Below are positions 22,413-31,506 of a stretch of 49,166 nt of DNA, one piece after another. Source of the DNA: JAAYDH01 sp964345825 (GTDB lineage Bacteria; Bacillota_I; Bacilli_A; RFN20; CAG-826); NCBI GenBank assembly GCA_964345825.1, contig CAYFSI010000004.1:1-49166 (forward strand). Direction: 5' to 3'. Positions within the stretch are counted from its first letter, which is position 1; the number at the start of each line of letters is the position of its first letter. Below the pieces are notes generated by a model. That model saw only the letters and a list, made by a program, of their open reading frames with translations. It was not told where the DNA came from and did not search any database. Made by a program: the position numbers and the translations under genes.

Positions 22413-23587
22413 TGAAGATTGCGTTGTTAACTGATACCTATCCTCCTTTTATCAATGGTGTTTCGACCTCTTGTTACAACTTGGTCCAAATTCTCAAAAA
22501 ACACGGCAACGATGTCCTTGTTGTTACTCCTCAACACACTGATGGTCCATTAGAAATCAAAGATGGGGTTGTTTATGTGCCAGGAATTGAACTAAAAAAA
22601 CTTTATGGTTATCGAATTACTAAGTTGTATTCGCCAAAAGTTTTTCAAATTATTCGCGACTTTCATCCTGATGTTATCCACAACCAAACCGATTCAACGA
22701 TTGGCCAATTTGCCAAAATTGTGGCTAATAAATTAAAAGCCCCAATTATTTATACCTATCACACATCCTACGAAGATTACACTTATTATGCCACTCATGG
22801 TTATTTTGATCGCCTCGCCAAGCGTATTATTCGAACATACACGATAAATGTTGCTGATAATACGACAGAATTCATTACCCCAAGTTATAAAACCATGCAA
22901 TATCTCAGATATGCTGGAAGTGATATTTATGTTAATATCATCCCCACTGGTATCAATTTTGATTTATTTGGTGATGACAAAGTTGATTTGGCTCGGCAAC
23001 AAGTTTTTAAAAAAGAACATGACATCAAACCAGATAGCAAAGTGTTTTTAATTCTCGGACGTGTCGCCAAAGAAAAGAGCATGGATTTCTCCTTAAAATG
23101 CTTAGCTTTATATCATTCTCGTCACCCTGAACAAGATATTAAAGTAATATTTGTCGGTGGCGGTCCCCAACTTTCTGAATTGAAAGAACTCGTAAAAACT
23201 TTAGGTATTGAAAACATCGTCGATTTTATCGGTCCTGTTTTAGCCAGCGAAGTTCCTTTTTATTATCACATCGCGGACATCTATACCTCGGCCTCTCTCA
23301 CCGAAACTCAGGGTTTAACTTTCATGGAAGCTATGGCCTCAAAAACAATTGTTTTAGCCCGTTTTGACACCAATCTAGCCGAAACAATCATTGATAACGA
23401 AACTGGTTTTTTCTTTCAAGATGAAGAAGACTTTGTTTTAAAAGTTGAGAGAATTTTTGCAATGAAATCTAACGAATTAGATCATATTAAAGAAGCCGCA
23501 ATTAAAATCTGCGACACTTATTCCTTAGAAAAATTTTATGATCGCATCATGGAGGTATACCGTCGTGCCATCCGCAAACACTGGTAA
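22412..23587 (+). CDS. GT4-family glycosyltransferase, probably glycolipid synthase
   Basis: A 391-aa GT-B glycosyltransferase of family 4. N terminus KIALLTDTYPPFINGVSTS is typical of diacylglycerol glucosyltransferases and related mannosyltransferases. The acceptor site region includes YTYHTSYEDYTYY, and the C-terminal domain has ILGRVAKEKS and the EX7E nucleotide-sugar motif in LTETQGLTFMEAMA. It acts at the cytoplasmic membrane face. Its start overlaps the stop of the flippase-like gene (TAATG) and recX begins inside its end, so the three are one translation unit. Sugar donor and lipid acceptor are inferred from family resemblance only. Confidence 0.83.
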   Translation: MKIALLTDTYPPFINGVSTSCYNLVQILKKHGNDVLVVTPQHTDGPLEIKDGVVYVPGIELKKLYGYRITKLYSPKVFQIIRDFHPDVIHNQTDSTIGQFAKIVANKLKAPIIYTYHTSYEDYTYYATHGYFDRLAKRIIRTYTINVADNTTEFITPSYKTMQYLRYAGSDIYVNIIPTGINFDLFGDDKVDLARQQVFKKEHDIKPDSKVFLILGRVAKEKSMDFSLKCLALYHSRHPEQDIKVIFVGGGPQLSELKELVKTLGIENIVDFIGPVLASEVPFYYHIADIYTSASLTETQGLTFMEAMASKTIVLARFDTNLAETIIDNETGFFFQDEEDFVLKVERIFAMKSNELDHIKEAAIKICDTYSLEKFYDRIMEVYRRAIRKHW

Positions 23588-24365
23588 AATCATCACTAAA
23601 ATCAAAATCAACAAGAATGATGTCAGTCTTTATTTTGGCAAGAAAAAAATAACGATATCAAATGATGCCTACCTTCTTTCTTATCTCTATGTTGGAAAAA
23701 CTATGAGCAAGAAAGAAATATCCATTCTTGTTGAATGTTCGCAAAGGGCAAAATTATTTAACTATGCAATGTCCATCCTAAAAAAAGGGCATTACACCGA
23801 ATGGAAGATGAGAGAAAAGCTTTATGCTAAAGAGGCCACCAAGCCGATTGTTGATTCAATTATTTTTAAACTTAAAGAGATAGATTTAATTAATGATAAG
23901 ATGTTCTTGGAGGATTATATTTGCTTCGCCGAAGAAAAAGGTTATGGAAAGAATCGGATTTTAAAGGATTTACAGGAAAAAGGTATCTTTCTTCAAGATT
24001 TAAAAAAGATAAAATTTTCCGAAACCAGTGAAAGAAAGAAAGCTCGTCAACAAGTTGAAAAGAATGATTCAAAAATGGCTCGTCTTTCCTTTGAGAAGCG
24101 AAAGCAAAAACATTATCAACACCTTTTAGCATATGGTTTTGATTCTGCTCTCGCTCTTGAAGTTATTAACAAAACATTGGTAGATAAACCTAAAGAAGAA
24201 CAAGAAAACTTAAAGAAAGATTATCAAAGAGTCGTTCAAAGATTAGCGACAAAGTATGAGGGGTTGGAATTGAGAAACCACATACTTACTACTCTCAAAA
24301 ACAAAGGTTATCGATATACAAATATCGTGAAAATGATGGAGGAGATTCAATATGGCAATGATTAA
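23565..24365 (+). CDS. recX: Regulatory protein RecX
   Basis: A 266-aa RecX family protein that binds RecA filaments and modulates their activity. It has the RecX helical repeats: YAMSILKKGHYTEWKMREKL (first three-helix unit), KLKEIDLINDKMFLEDY, KGYGKNRILKDLQEKGI, and a C-terminal KNKGYRYTNIVKMMEE. An N-terminal extension of about 65 residues precedes them. The GTG at 23565 is chosen because GGAGGT (23551-23556) sits 8 bases upstream; an in-frame ATG at 23538 lies before that site. It overlaps the glycosyltransferase by 23 bases. recA is 24 kb away. Confidence 0.85.
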   Translation: MPSANTGKIITKIKINKNDVSLYFGKKKITISNDAYLLSYLYVGKTMSKKEISILVECSQRAKLFNYAMSILKKGHYTEWKMREKLYAKEATKPIVDSIIFKLKEIDLINDKMFLEDYICFAEEKGYGKNRILKDLQEKGIFLQDLKKIKFSETSERKKARQQVEKNDSKMARLSFEKRKQKHYQHLLAYGFDSALALEVINKTLVDKPKEEQENLKKDYQRVVQRLATKYEGLELRNHILTTLKNKGYRYTNIVKMMEEIQYGND

Positions 24366-25287
24366 TGAGTTTGTCGATGGAACACGAATTAGCGGGCAAT
24401 TTCTAGTTGGCAACGTCACGAAGGGAACCAATAACTTTGGTGCAATATACTTAACGATTGAGTTTCGCGATGCATCTGGCTCAATTAATGGCAAAAAATG
24501 GGATTCTACTGAAGAAGATGAAGCCTTATATGTAACGGGCAATGTCGTTTTTCTTGAAGCGGAAGTATTGAAGTATAAGGATTCCTTACAATTAAAAATA
24601 TTATCTGGCAAATTAGTAGTGATGGATGAAATTGATGTCAGCAAATTTGTCAAAGCCCCTCCCATTCCTTTTGAAGAGTTATGGAAAACATTTGCGTATT
24701 ATGTCGATTCCATTAAGGATCTTGATTGTCGAAAGATACTTTCCCATTTTATCAAAAAATACGATGCTAAACTTCGCGTCTATCCCGCGGGGGTCAGCAT
24801 CCATCATGAATACGCCAGTGGACTCTTGGTTCATGTGACGACAATGGCGAAAATTGCTGATTATCTCGCTCCTTTATATGATGATGTTAATCGAGATGTT
24901 CTTTTGACCGGCGTGTTGCTACATGACTTTGGTAAAATGGACGAGTTTGAAGGGCCAGTTGTTTATCGTTACACATTAGAAGGAAAACTCCTTGGTCATA
25001 TTACTATGATGGTCAGCGAAATTCGCAAGATTGCGGAAGCCGATCATATCACCAGTGAAATTCCTCTTCTTCTTGAACATATGGTTCTTTCTCATCATGG
25101 TAACCCTGAATTTGGTTCTCCTGTTGTTCCGCTTACTAAAGAAGCTCTTCTTCTTTCAATGATTGATAATTTAGATAGCAAGATGGTGATTGCTTGCAAA
25201 GCATTAGAGCAAGTGAAACCGGGTGAATTCTCACAAAGAGTCTTCCCTCTTGATGGGCGAACACTGTATCAACCTCTAAAGAAGTAA
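24352..25287 (+). CDS. yhaM: 3'-5' exoribonuclease YhaM-like (OB fold plus HD domain)
   Basis: A 311-aa protein with an N-terminal OB-fold nucleic-acid-binding part (residues 1-95, GTRISGQFLVGNVTKGT) and an HD metal-dependent domain. The HD part has HHEYASGLLVHVTTMAKIA, the HD pair in LLHDFGKMDEFEG, a third metal His in LLEHMVLSHHG and the terminal Asp in SMIDNLDSKM. This order matches YhaM/CBF1, a Firmicutes 3'-5' exoribonuclease in mRNA turnover that can also act on DNA. GGAGGAG precedes the ATG. It overlaps the recX end and is closed by a terminator, the last gene of the operon. Confidence 0.86.
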   Translation: MAMINEFVDGTRISGQFLVGNVTKGTNNFGAIYLTIEFRDASGSINGKKWDSTEEDEALYVTGNVVFLEAEVLKYKDSLQLKILSGKLVVMDEIDVSKFVKAPPIPFEELWKTFAYYVDSIKDLDCRKILSHFIKKYDAKLRVYPAGVSIHHEYASGLLVHVTTMAKIADYLAPLYDDVNRDVLLTGVLLHDFGKMDEFEGPVVYRYTLEGKLLGHITMMVSEIRKIAEADHITSEIPLLLEHMVLSHHGNPEFGSPVVPLTKEALLLSMIDNLDSKMVIACKALEQVKPGEFSQRVFPLDGRTLYQPLKK

Positions 25288-25291
25288 AAAT

Positions 25292-25328
25292 AATCCCTTC
25301 CGAACTTGCGTTTAGGAGGGATTTTTTT
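25292..25328. terminator. Bidirectional terminator between yhaM and the HIT gene
   Basis: AATCCCTTCC (25292-25301) pairs with GGAGGGATT (25315-25323) with one bulged base. T-rich tracts flank both sides: TTTTTTT on plus, ATTTTTA on minus. Confidence 0.8.
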
Positions 25329-25329
25329 A

Positions 25330-25743
25330 TTAGAGATTTTTAGTTATTTCTTCTGCCAAAGCAGGGAGATTTAATCCATCGGGATGAGACTTCATTTCCA
25401 ATTGGAAGCCTTCTTTTTCTTCATAGCGTGGAATGACATGAACATGGAAGTGTTTAACGCTTTGACCTGCGGCATCATAACAATTAGTGAGAATATTGAC
25501 ACCCCTTGCTCCGAGATACTTAATTTCCACTTGGCCGATTCTTTGAGCGACATCCATCACTTTATGCATTAATTCTTGAGGAGTGGAAAGAAAGTTATCG
25601 CAATGCTTTTTTGGAATCACCAAAGCATGTCCTTTGGTTACCTGACTAATATCAAGGAAAGCGATTACATCATAATCCTCATACAGTTTATAGCAGGGAA
25701 TCTCTCCGTTAGCTATTTTACAATAAACATCATTTTCTTTCAT
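25330..25743 (-). CDS. HIT family protein (Hint-like nucleotide hydrolase)
   Basis: A 137-aa histidine-triad protein that hydrolyses nucleoside phosphoramidates or similar AMP-linked substrates. CKIANGEIPCYKLYEDYDVIAFLD is the usual N-terminal region (here C-K-I-A-N rather than the common C-I-F-C). KGHALVIPKKH follows, and SVKHFHVHVIPRY carries the H-x-H-x-H triad. The zinc-binding first CxxC of some members is not intact. AAGGAG precedes the ATG, and a TATAAT-like element (minus strand, near 25772) lies upstream. Confidence 0.88.
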   Translation of the reverse strand: MKENDVYCKIANGEIPCYKLYEDYDVIAFLDISQVTKGHALVIPKKHCDNFLSTPQELMHKVMDVAQRIGQVEIKYLGARGVNILTNCYDAAGQSVKHFHVHVIPRYEEKEGFQLEMKSHPDGLNLPALAEEITKNL

Positions 25744-25814
25744 AATGAGCTCCTTATTTCCTTACGTATATTATATCGAATAATGTATATGGCGATAATA
25801 TGCTTTAATAAAAA

Positions 25815-25837
25815 AGACCAGATTTTGAGTCTGGTCT
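25815..25837 (-). terminator. Terminator of the lipoprotein pair
   Basis: Perfect 8-bp stem AGACCAGA (25815-25822) / TCTGGTCT (25830-25837). On the minus strand it is followed by TTTTTTATT. Confidence 0.85.
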
Positions 25838-25861
25838 AAATTTAATTTGGATAGATTTTTA

Positions 25862-27793
25862 CTAATCAAATAATTCAGGGAAGTTTGTTTTGAAATAATC
25901 GTAGACTACTTCATCATGGTATTCGATCCCCATTTCTTTAAGCCAATGTTTTTTGGCTAGAGTAACATAGGATTCGTTTTCTGATAAGATCTTAGCAACT
26001 TCGTTAACATAGTCCGCTAAAACTTTGCGGTCGTCGCGAAGCTTTGCGTAGTTCCAAGCATCAGCACTCTTATTGAATTTTGAAGAGGATACTGCTTCGA
26101 CAACTTGAACAAGATAGTATGTCTTGGTGTCAGAATTGTAGAAGATGATGTCATCTTTGCTGGAAACGCTTTCGGAAGTGGCACTCTTAAGGAAGTAACT
26201 ACCATTAATACGGGCGACATACTTGTTGTAATCGCGAGAAGTATCAATTTCCCATGTTTCTTCTTCATTGAGATAGAAACGATCATATTGATCATAGTCA
26301 GTTAGCACGCCATCTTGTGGTTTGATATTATCTAAAGCACTTGCGACGCCAATGTTGAATAAACGATCACGGAATGTGCCGAAATCATTTAATCCGCCAT
26401 TTTTGATGAACCAACCTTTGGTCACGTAACTATTGCTAGCAAGATTGCGAGTCTTTAATTCGAGACCAACTTCCTTGGTGTATGCACCATTATTGGTAAA
26501 ATCATTTTCAATGGAAGTATCAGTTGTTAATGGGTTGTCTTTAATTTTGCCATATTCTTTCATTAAATCGCCGTAGTCAGTTCCAGCGTAGTAACTAACT
26601 AATCCGCCGCTAAGGACTTGGTCAAAAGCCGAGGAATTCGTTAGATAATAAGCCGCTAAAGTTGACATATCGCCGTTAATAACACCCTTGTAAGCATCGG
26701 ATAAGGCAATGAATTGATCCTCACCAACGCGATTAATGCTGGCTGGCGTTCCATCAGAATTTGTGATTCTAGTGGCAACTTCTTCACCGCTGCTTAATGG
26801 CTCAGCATAAACAACATTATTGACGAAATAGTTCATCAAATATTGAGCACTCTTATCACTGACATCTTTAGTGGCGAGAGAAATGATATTAACTTTTCTA
26901 GCATAGCTACGGCCGAGAGTGTTATAGGTCTCATCGAGAAGATACTGCTCAGTTAATAATTCGCGATAGATATCTTGAATGAAAGAGTCTTCAACATAAG
27001 AGACGGTATTAGCGCTCTCATCTTCGCCTAATTCAAAACTTGATTGATAGTTTTCGCGATGTAAATAATGAACAAAAACATCTTCGTAATCGTATTGAGC
27101 ATCAAACACGCGTGGAGTGAAATATCCAGCTGTTCCAGCATCATTGGTTTGATTTAAAACATTATAGTCAGCAACTTTTTCGAGACTTGCTCTAAGCGAA
27201 ACTAAATATGTTCTTTCAGAGAATTGAGAACGATAGGAGTAAGCTCCATTAACAATTTCATCATAAATTTTTTCTTTGATGCGATTTTCAATGGTATTCC
27301 ACTTAGCGATTAAAGTTTCAAGTTCTGAATCGCTGGCGGTGTCTCCTGCATCGGTACGGACTGCGTCATTGTCATCGACACGTTCGCCGTTAGCATTGAC
27401 AGTCCAATAGGCACGATGTGATTTGATAAAAGCGTTGGCCACACTCTTGTCACTACTATCAGCAGAAGCAACAGCCTCTTTTAGAGTAGTGCCAGAAGAG
27501 AGAGTTGAAGATGGGTCGGATGGACCAACTAACTTGTTATATCTTCCAAGCATAGAAACGGAGTATTGATAGAGAACTTCTTCTAAAACATCAGAAGCGA
27601 GAGTTCCCTTTCGAAGAGCATCATAGACGATACTCATGAGGTTGCTGTTCATATCGGCTGTAACTCCATCAGTAATGATGTTGGAATCATAGTCGGATGG
27701 TCTGGCGACAACTTCATTACAAGCTGTTAAGCCAAGAACACTTAGTAAAGCAACAGCTAGATAGCGAGAAACTTTTTTATTATTTGTTGCCAT
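25862..27793 (-). CDS. Large lipoprotein, probable degenerate PrsA-like foldase paralogue
   Basis: A 643-aa secreted lipoprotein: MATNNKKVSRYLAVALLSVLGLTAC with the lipobox cysteine at residue 25. The body is helical and hydrophilic, with segments resembling the SurA/PrsA N-terminal helical domain and late blocks such as YYLVQVVEAV that recall the end of a parvulin domain. The two active-site histidines of parvulins are not found at the expected places, so isomerase activity is doubtful. The start at 27793 is inside the end of the upstream gene (14-base overlap); a longer in-frame start upstream would place the signal peptide internally and is rejected. Together with its neighbour it may fold or escort exported proteins. 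Confidence 0.7.
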   Translation of the reverse strand: MATNNKKVSRYLAVALLSVLGLTACNEVVARPSDYDSNIITDGVTADMNSNLMSIVYDALRKGTLASDVLEEVLYQYSVSMLGRYNKLVGPSDPSSTLSSGTTLKEAVASADSSDKSVANAFIKSHRAYWTVNANGERVDDNDAVRTDAGDTASDSELETLIAKWNTIENRIKEKIYDEIVNGAYSYRSQFSERTYLVSLRASLEKVADYNVLNQTNDAGTAGYFTPRVFDAQYDYEDVFVHYLHRENYQSSFELGEDESANTVSYVEDSFIQDIYRELLTEQYLLDETYNTLGRSYARKVNIISLATKDVSDKSAQYLMNYFVNNVVYAEPLSSGEEVATRITNSDGTPASINRVGEDQFIALSDAYKGVINGDMSTLAAYYLTNSSAFDQVLSGGLVSYYAGTDYGDLMKEYGKIKDNPLTTDTSIENDFTNNGAYTKEVGLELKTRNLASNSYVTKGWFIKNGGLNDFGTFRDRLFNIGVASALDNIKPQDGVLTDYDQYDRFYLNEEETWEIDTSRDYNKYVARINGSYFLKSATSESVSSKDDIIFYNSDTKTYYLVQVVEAVSSSKFNKSADAWNYAKLRDDRKVLADYVNEVAKILSENESYVTLAKKHWLKEMGIEYHDEVVYDYFKTNFPELFD

Positions 27794-29690
27794 AGTAGCA
27801 TTCGCCTCCATTAACGTAGTAATCGTTTGTAATTCCATCAGTGAAAGCGATAATGCATCCTTCTGGAACCATGCGCGATTGATTACTTCTGGCTTCTGAT
27901 TGAGCCTCGAGTAATTCAAGATAGCTTTCCCAAGCGCGGTTTAAACCAAGAGTTTGTGACTCTTTATTGTTTTCTCTTTGCTTGTCGAGATAGTTAATAA
28001 TTTTGGTATCTAAATTATCACTAAATTCAAGATTTGCTTTGTTTGCTTCGTAAAGATATTCGTACAAACGATAATCATAGGTTGAATCAAATCCTTTGAT
28101 AGCTTCCTTAACTTGGGTAGCACGAGCGTTATAGCCTGTCTTATCGGTATTGAGGAAGTTCACATATGTTGATTTGGGTGAACCGTTTAAGTTTGTTGGG
28201 TAATCTTGATCACTTGGTACTGCGGTCGTGTAGTAATCCTCTAGAGCAACATAATCAACATTGCTTGCTGATTCTGCAAATTCATAGATGGATTTTTGGA
28301 TGACCATAAAATGGATACCATATTGACTACGGACACCAACAATAACTCGACCTTCTTCATCGGTTAAAATTCCTAAGTCTGGATCGCTTGAAGCGAGAGC
28401 GGAATTCTCTAAAGAAACGATATCGCTTACTTTACGGAATCCAGTCCTCTTTGAGGCTGGGTCAATGAGCAATAAAGAATTGTCAACTGGGCCAACTGCA
28501 TCTGGATTATCAGTGCGGTTTGGTACAGAACTATAGTCTCTAGTATTGTTTGTGATAACAAAGACATTGTGACGATTGAGGTACTTATTCCAAAGAATAT
28601 TTCTTGGATAAATCATTGAATCGCCATCAAATAATACTTGGCCGTCAACGTTTTCCATTTCTTTGTAATCATTTAAAGCAGTGAAAACTTCGTATGGAAC
28701 TTTGGCTAAAGAACCAGTGATGTCATCATATGCTTGGCTGATTGTGGAAGTGGTGTTATTTGACAAGCTAGTGAAATTTCCAGTAATTCCAAGACCTTCG
28801 CTAATTGCGGCGTTTTTGCTGGCAGTGACTTTTGTTGCAATTGCATCATATGCATAAATGCCTAATTGAAATTCATCAACCATTGTGAGACTTCCATCAC
28901 TTGAGGCTTTGTTGGTTACGATGCCAACATCACCATATGATGATGAACTGGGATCGGCACTGTTTGAAGCAGCGATTGCGCCAAATGTTAATGATCCATC
29001 TCTTAACTTAGAGACAACGTTATACAATTTTGTCGCTTGTTCGGCTGTGATAGTGTCGCGATTAAAACTCGCGTTAGTTGCGTCCACGCTCACCAAGATG
29101 TGACGAAGATGATATGGTAGGCGAGAAGAAATCTTGCCATTGTAATCAGCTTGCGGCTGAACAGCAGCACCCTCCGTGGTAATTCCAAGATATTCTTGTT
29201 TGAGAGTATCGAGGTTTTCTTCATAGTACCAATCTTTGATTTGTTCCTTTTCTTTTTGATAGATGAATAATTGGTATAATTCATCAGTATCCTTAACACC
29301 ATTACTATCGAGGATTGCTTTCCATTCGGTGTTATAAGAAGTGCCTTTAGAATCAGCGCTCTCTTTAGCGGCTTCTTTTTGATCTAATACATCATCCCAA
29401 GCTTCTTTTTCAATCGTTCCTAAAGTCTTTTTAGTATCGACTGAATTCTTTATGAAAGCATCTCGAATCAAAACTTCGAGAATTTGTTCATAAAACTTGG
29501 AGATGCCATCGACAGCATTGCGGTATTCGTCATACATTTCGTCAGTGACAATTGTGTATGAAGATTGACCATCGTAGCCTTTGAAGGTAACAACGGCGCC
29601 ATCTTTAGATGTAACACTACTACATGCCGACATCGCCATAACGCCGATTAGACCAGTAACTAAACCTATGGATAGTTTACTTTTCTTCAT
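27780..29690 (-). CDS. PrsA-like parvulin lipoprotein with interrupted catalytic domain
   Basis: A 636-aa lipoprotein, signal peptide with lipobox MSAC (Cys23). Residues 45-190 are a SurA/PrsA-like helical region. From residue 193, PYHLRHILVSVD and the block RDGSLTFGAIAASNSADPSS through GDVGIV and MVDEFQLGIYAYDA match the first two thirds of a parvulin peptidyl-prolyl isomerase. The final strand, SQYGIHFMVIQKS (residues 455-467), occurs only after about 160 inserted residues. Both active-site histidines (H197, H460) are kept. A 170-residue tail follows. PrsA proteins fold secreted proteins outside the membrane. It is the first gene of a two-gene operon with a good promoter; it overlaps the next lipoprotein. 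Confidence 0.8.
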   Translation of the reverse strand: MKKSKLSIGLVTGLIGVMAMSACSSVTSKDGAVVTFKGYDGQSSYTIVTDEMYDEYRNAVDGISKFYEQILEVLIRDAFIKNSVDTKKTLGTIEKEAWDDVLDQKEAAKESADSKGTSYNTEWKAILDSNGVKDTDELYQLFIYQKEKEQIKDWYYEENLDTLKQEYLGITTEGAAVQPQADYNGKISSRLPYHLRHILVSVDATNASFNRDTITAEQATKLYNVVSKLRDGSLTFGAIAASNSADPSSSSYGDVGIVTNKASSDGSLTMVDEFQLGIYAYDAIATKVTASKNAAISEGLGITGNFTSLSNNTTSTISQAYDDITGSLAKVPYEVFTALNDYKEMENVDGQVLFDGDSMIYPRNILWNKYLNRHNVFVITNNTRDYSSVPNRTDNPDAVGPVDNSLLLIDPASKRTGFRKVSDIVSLENSALASSDPDLGILTDEEGRVIVGVRSQYGIHFMVIQKSIYEFAESASNVDYVALEDYYTTAVPSDQDYPTNLNGSPKSTYVNFLNTDKTGYNARATQVKEAIKGFDSTYDYRLYEYLYEANKANLEFSDNLDTKIINYLDKQRENNKESQTLGLNRAWESYLELLEAQSEARSNQSRMVPEGCIIAFTDGITNDYYVNGGECYYGNK

Positions 29691-29723
29691 GTTTTTTCTC
29701 CTTTTCTGAAATATAGCGTTAAT

Positions 29724-29752
29724 ATTTTAAATATTATTGCGGTTTTATGCAA
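29724..29752 (-). promoter_or_regulatory. Promoter of the PrsA-like lipoprotein operon
   Basis: On the minus strand TTGCAT (29752-29747), 17-bp spacer, TAAAAT (29729-29724); the AAAGGAG ribosome binding site follows. Confidence 0.6.
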
Positions 29753-29841
29753 CATAATTCTTGCCAATTAAGCGATATAATCGGTGTCCGCGAATTAAGA
29801 TAGAAGAAATCTCGTCTTTAGTAATTTTTTTATCGTATTGT

Positions 29842-29870
29842 TTGATTACCATCTATAAGATGATTAAAAT
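29842..29870 (+). promoter_or_regulatory. SUF operon promoter with palindrome in the spacer
   Basis: TTGATT (29842-29847), 17-bp spacer, TAAAAT (29865-29870). The spacer holds the inverted repeat CATCT-ATA-AGATG (29850-29862), placed where a repressor would block RNA polymerase. No Fe-S regulator gene is in the window. Confidence 0.55.
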
Positions 29871-29893
29871 AGGTAGGATTCGAGGTAAATGCA

Positions 29894-30712
29894 ATGGCGA
29901 AACTAATTATTAAGGACCTTCACGCTGAAGTAGATGGCAAAGAAATTCTCAAAGGAATTAATTTGACAATTGATCAAAAAGAAACAGTTGCCTTTCTTGG
30001 ACCAAACGGTCATGGAAAATCGACACTTTTAAATATTATTATTGGTCATCCACGTTATCATGTAACCAAAGGTTCAATACATCTCGATGATTTGAATATC
30101 TTAGAAATGAGCGTTGACCAACGCTCAAAAGCCGGATTATTTCTTGGGATGCAAAACCCTGTTGAAATACCAGGTGTTATAAACTCAGATTTTTTGAGAG
30201 CCTCTGTAAACGCACATAGCAACAAGCCAATTTCGACCTATAACTTCTATAAAATATTGGATAATTCAACTAAAGAGTTAAAAATGCCTTTTGATTTGGC
30301 AACTCGATCTCTTAACGAAGGATTTTCAGGAGGAGAAAAGAAGAGAAACGAAATACTTCAACTCCTCATGCTTGAGCCAAAAATCGCATTACTTGATGAA
30401 ATTGATTCTGGACTAGATGTCGACGCCATGCAAACTGTCGCTGACGTAATTAGAAAGGAACAAGAAAAAGGCATGGGCTTTTTAATTATCTCACACTATG
30501 CAAGATTATTTGAGTTAATTAAACCTACAAGAGCCATTGTAATGATTAACGGAAAAATAGTAATTGATGGAGACCCATCATATATAAAGAGAATTGATCA
30601 AACGGGATATGAATTTATCAAAACCGAGTTAGGAATTGAAATTTATAAAGAAGAAATGGATATGAACAAAGTCTCTCTAGGAGAGTGTGGAATAAAGGAA
30701 ATCGTACGTTAG
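29894..30712 (+). CDS. sufC: Fe-S cluster assembly ATPase SufC
   Basis: A 272-aa cytoplasmic ABC-type ATPase of the SUF scaffold complex SufBCD. Walker A GPNGHGKST, signature FSGGEKKRNEI, Walker B IALLDEIDSGLD and the H-loop ISHYARL are intact; the aspartate after Walker B is the SufC hallmark. About 20 residues longer than usual at the C terminus. First gene of sufCDSUB, with GAGGT upstream and no gap before sufD (TAG immediately followed by ATG). The hydrogenase, ferredoxin, aconitase X and endonuclease III in this window all need its products. Confidence 0.95.
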   Translation: MAKLIIKDLHAEVDGKEILKGINLTIDQKETVAFLGPNGHGKSTLLNIIIGHPRYHVTKGSIHLDDLNILEMSVDQRSKAGLFLGMQNPVEIPGVINSDFLRASVNAHSNKPISTYNFYKILDNSTKELKMPFDLATRSLNEGFSGGEKKRNEILQLLMLEPKIALLDEIDSGLDVDAMQTVADVIRKEQEKGMGFLIISHYARLFELIKPTRAIVMINGKIVIDGDPSYIKRIDQTGYEFIKTELGIEIYKEEMDMNKVSLGECGIKEIVR

Positions 30713-31504
30713 ATGAAAAAAGAAGTTCTCCTTTGTGAATCAGACTTGATGAAATGTGAACCACGTATTATTTCTTTGAAGGAAAATGAACAGATTCCAA
30801 TAATTGTCAATTCAAATGACACTAATTACTTTTTTGTCAGTGATTTTTCTACTGGTTCAATTTTAAACATTTGCTTAAAAGAAAATGCAAAATTGCAACT
30901 TTCATTTTTAGCAAAACATAATTTCGACAAAGCTGAAATCAATGTAAATCTAGAAAAAGGTGCCTCTTTTGTGGCTTATTTCGCCGATTTTTCCAAAGAC
31001 AAAGAAAAACTAAAAGTAACAATAAATCTCAATGGAGAAGCATCTTCTGCTTACTGGCATTTAGCCTCGCTGTCGGCGAATAACGACAATAAAGAATTTA
31101 ACATTAATATTAATCACCTATCTTATCAGACATCAGCGCTTAGTGACAATTACGGCGTATGTAAAGACCAATCTAAATTAGTATTTTCAGGCTGTTCAGC
31201 TATTCTAAAAGGTTCTCATGGAAGTCATACCCGGCAGAATTCTAAAATTATGGTTTTTGATGTAAACTGCGATGCTATTGCTCGCCCCCTATTAAAAATT
31301 GATGAAAAAGATATTGAAGCCAGCCATGGTGCGGTTGTGGGCAGAATACCGGAAGAACACCTTTTCTATTTAACCTCTCGGGGTCTTCATGAATCTGAAG
31401 CCAAACGCTTGATTACTTATGGTTATTTGAAACCAATTACGCGCGGTTTCATTGATGAATCAGTCCGTGAAGAAATAATTTCTTTGATTGAGAGGAGGAT
31501 GTAA
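30713..31504 (+). CDS. sufD: Fe-S cluster assembly protein SufD (short)
   Basis: A 263-aa member of the SufB/SufD beta-helix family that partners SufB and SufC. The C-terminal half shows the conserved features: KGSHGSHTRQNSKIMVFD, CDAIARPLLKIDEKDIEASHGAVVGRIPEEHLFYLTSRGL with the conserved SHGA, and the final helical ESEAKRLITYGYLKP. The N-terminal region is much shorter than in typical SufD of about 400 aa, a reduction compatible with a small genome. It lies between sufC and sufS. Confidence 0.88.
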   Translation: MKKEVLLCESDLMKCEPRIISLKENEQIPIIVNSNDTNYFFVSDFSTGSILNICLKENAKLQLSFLAKHNFDKAEINVNLEKGASFVAYFADFSKDKEKLKVTINLNGEASSAYWHLASLSANNDNKEFNININHLSYQTSALSDNYGVCKDQSKLVFSGCSAILKGSHGSHTRQNSKIMVFDVNCDAIARPLLKIDEKDIEASHGAVVGRIPEEHLFYLTSRGLHESEAKRLITYGYLKPITRGFIDESVREEIISLIERRM

Positions 31505-31506
31505 TC

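Noticed and set aside
25862..27919. Longer start for the second lipoprotein (27919)
   Set aside because: It would put about 40 residues before the signal peptide and extend far into the upstream gene; ATG 27793 gives a proper lipoprotein signal.
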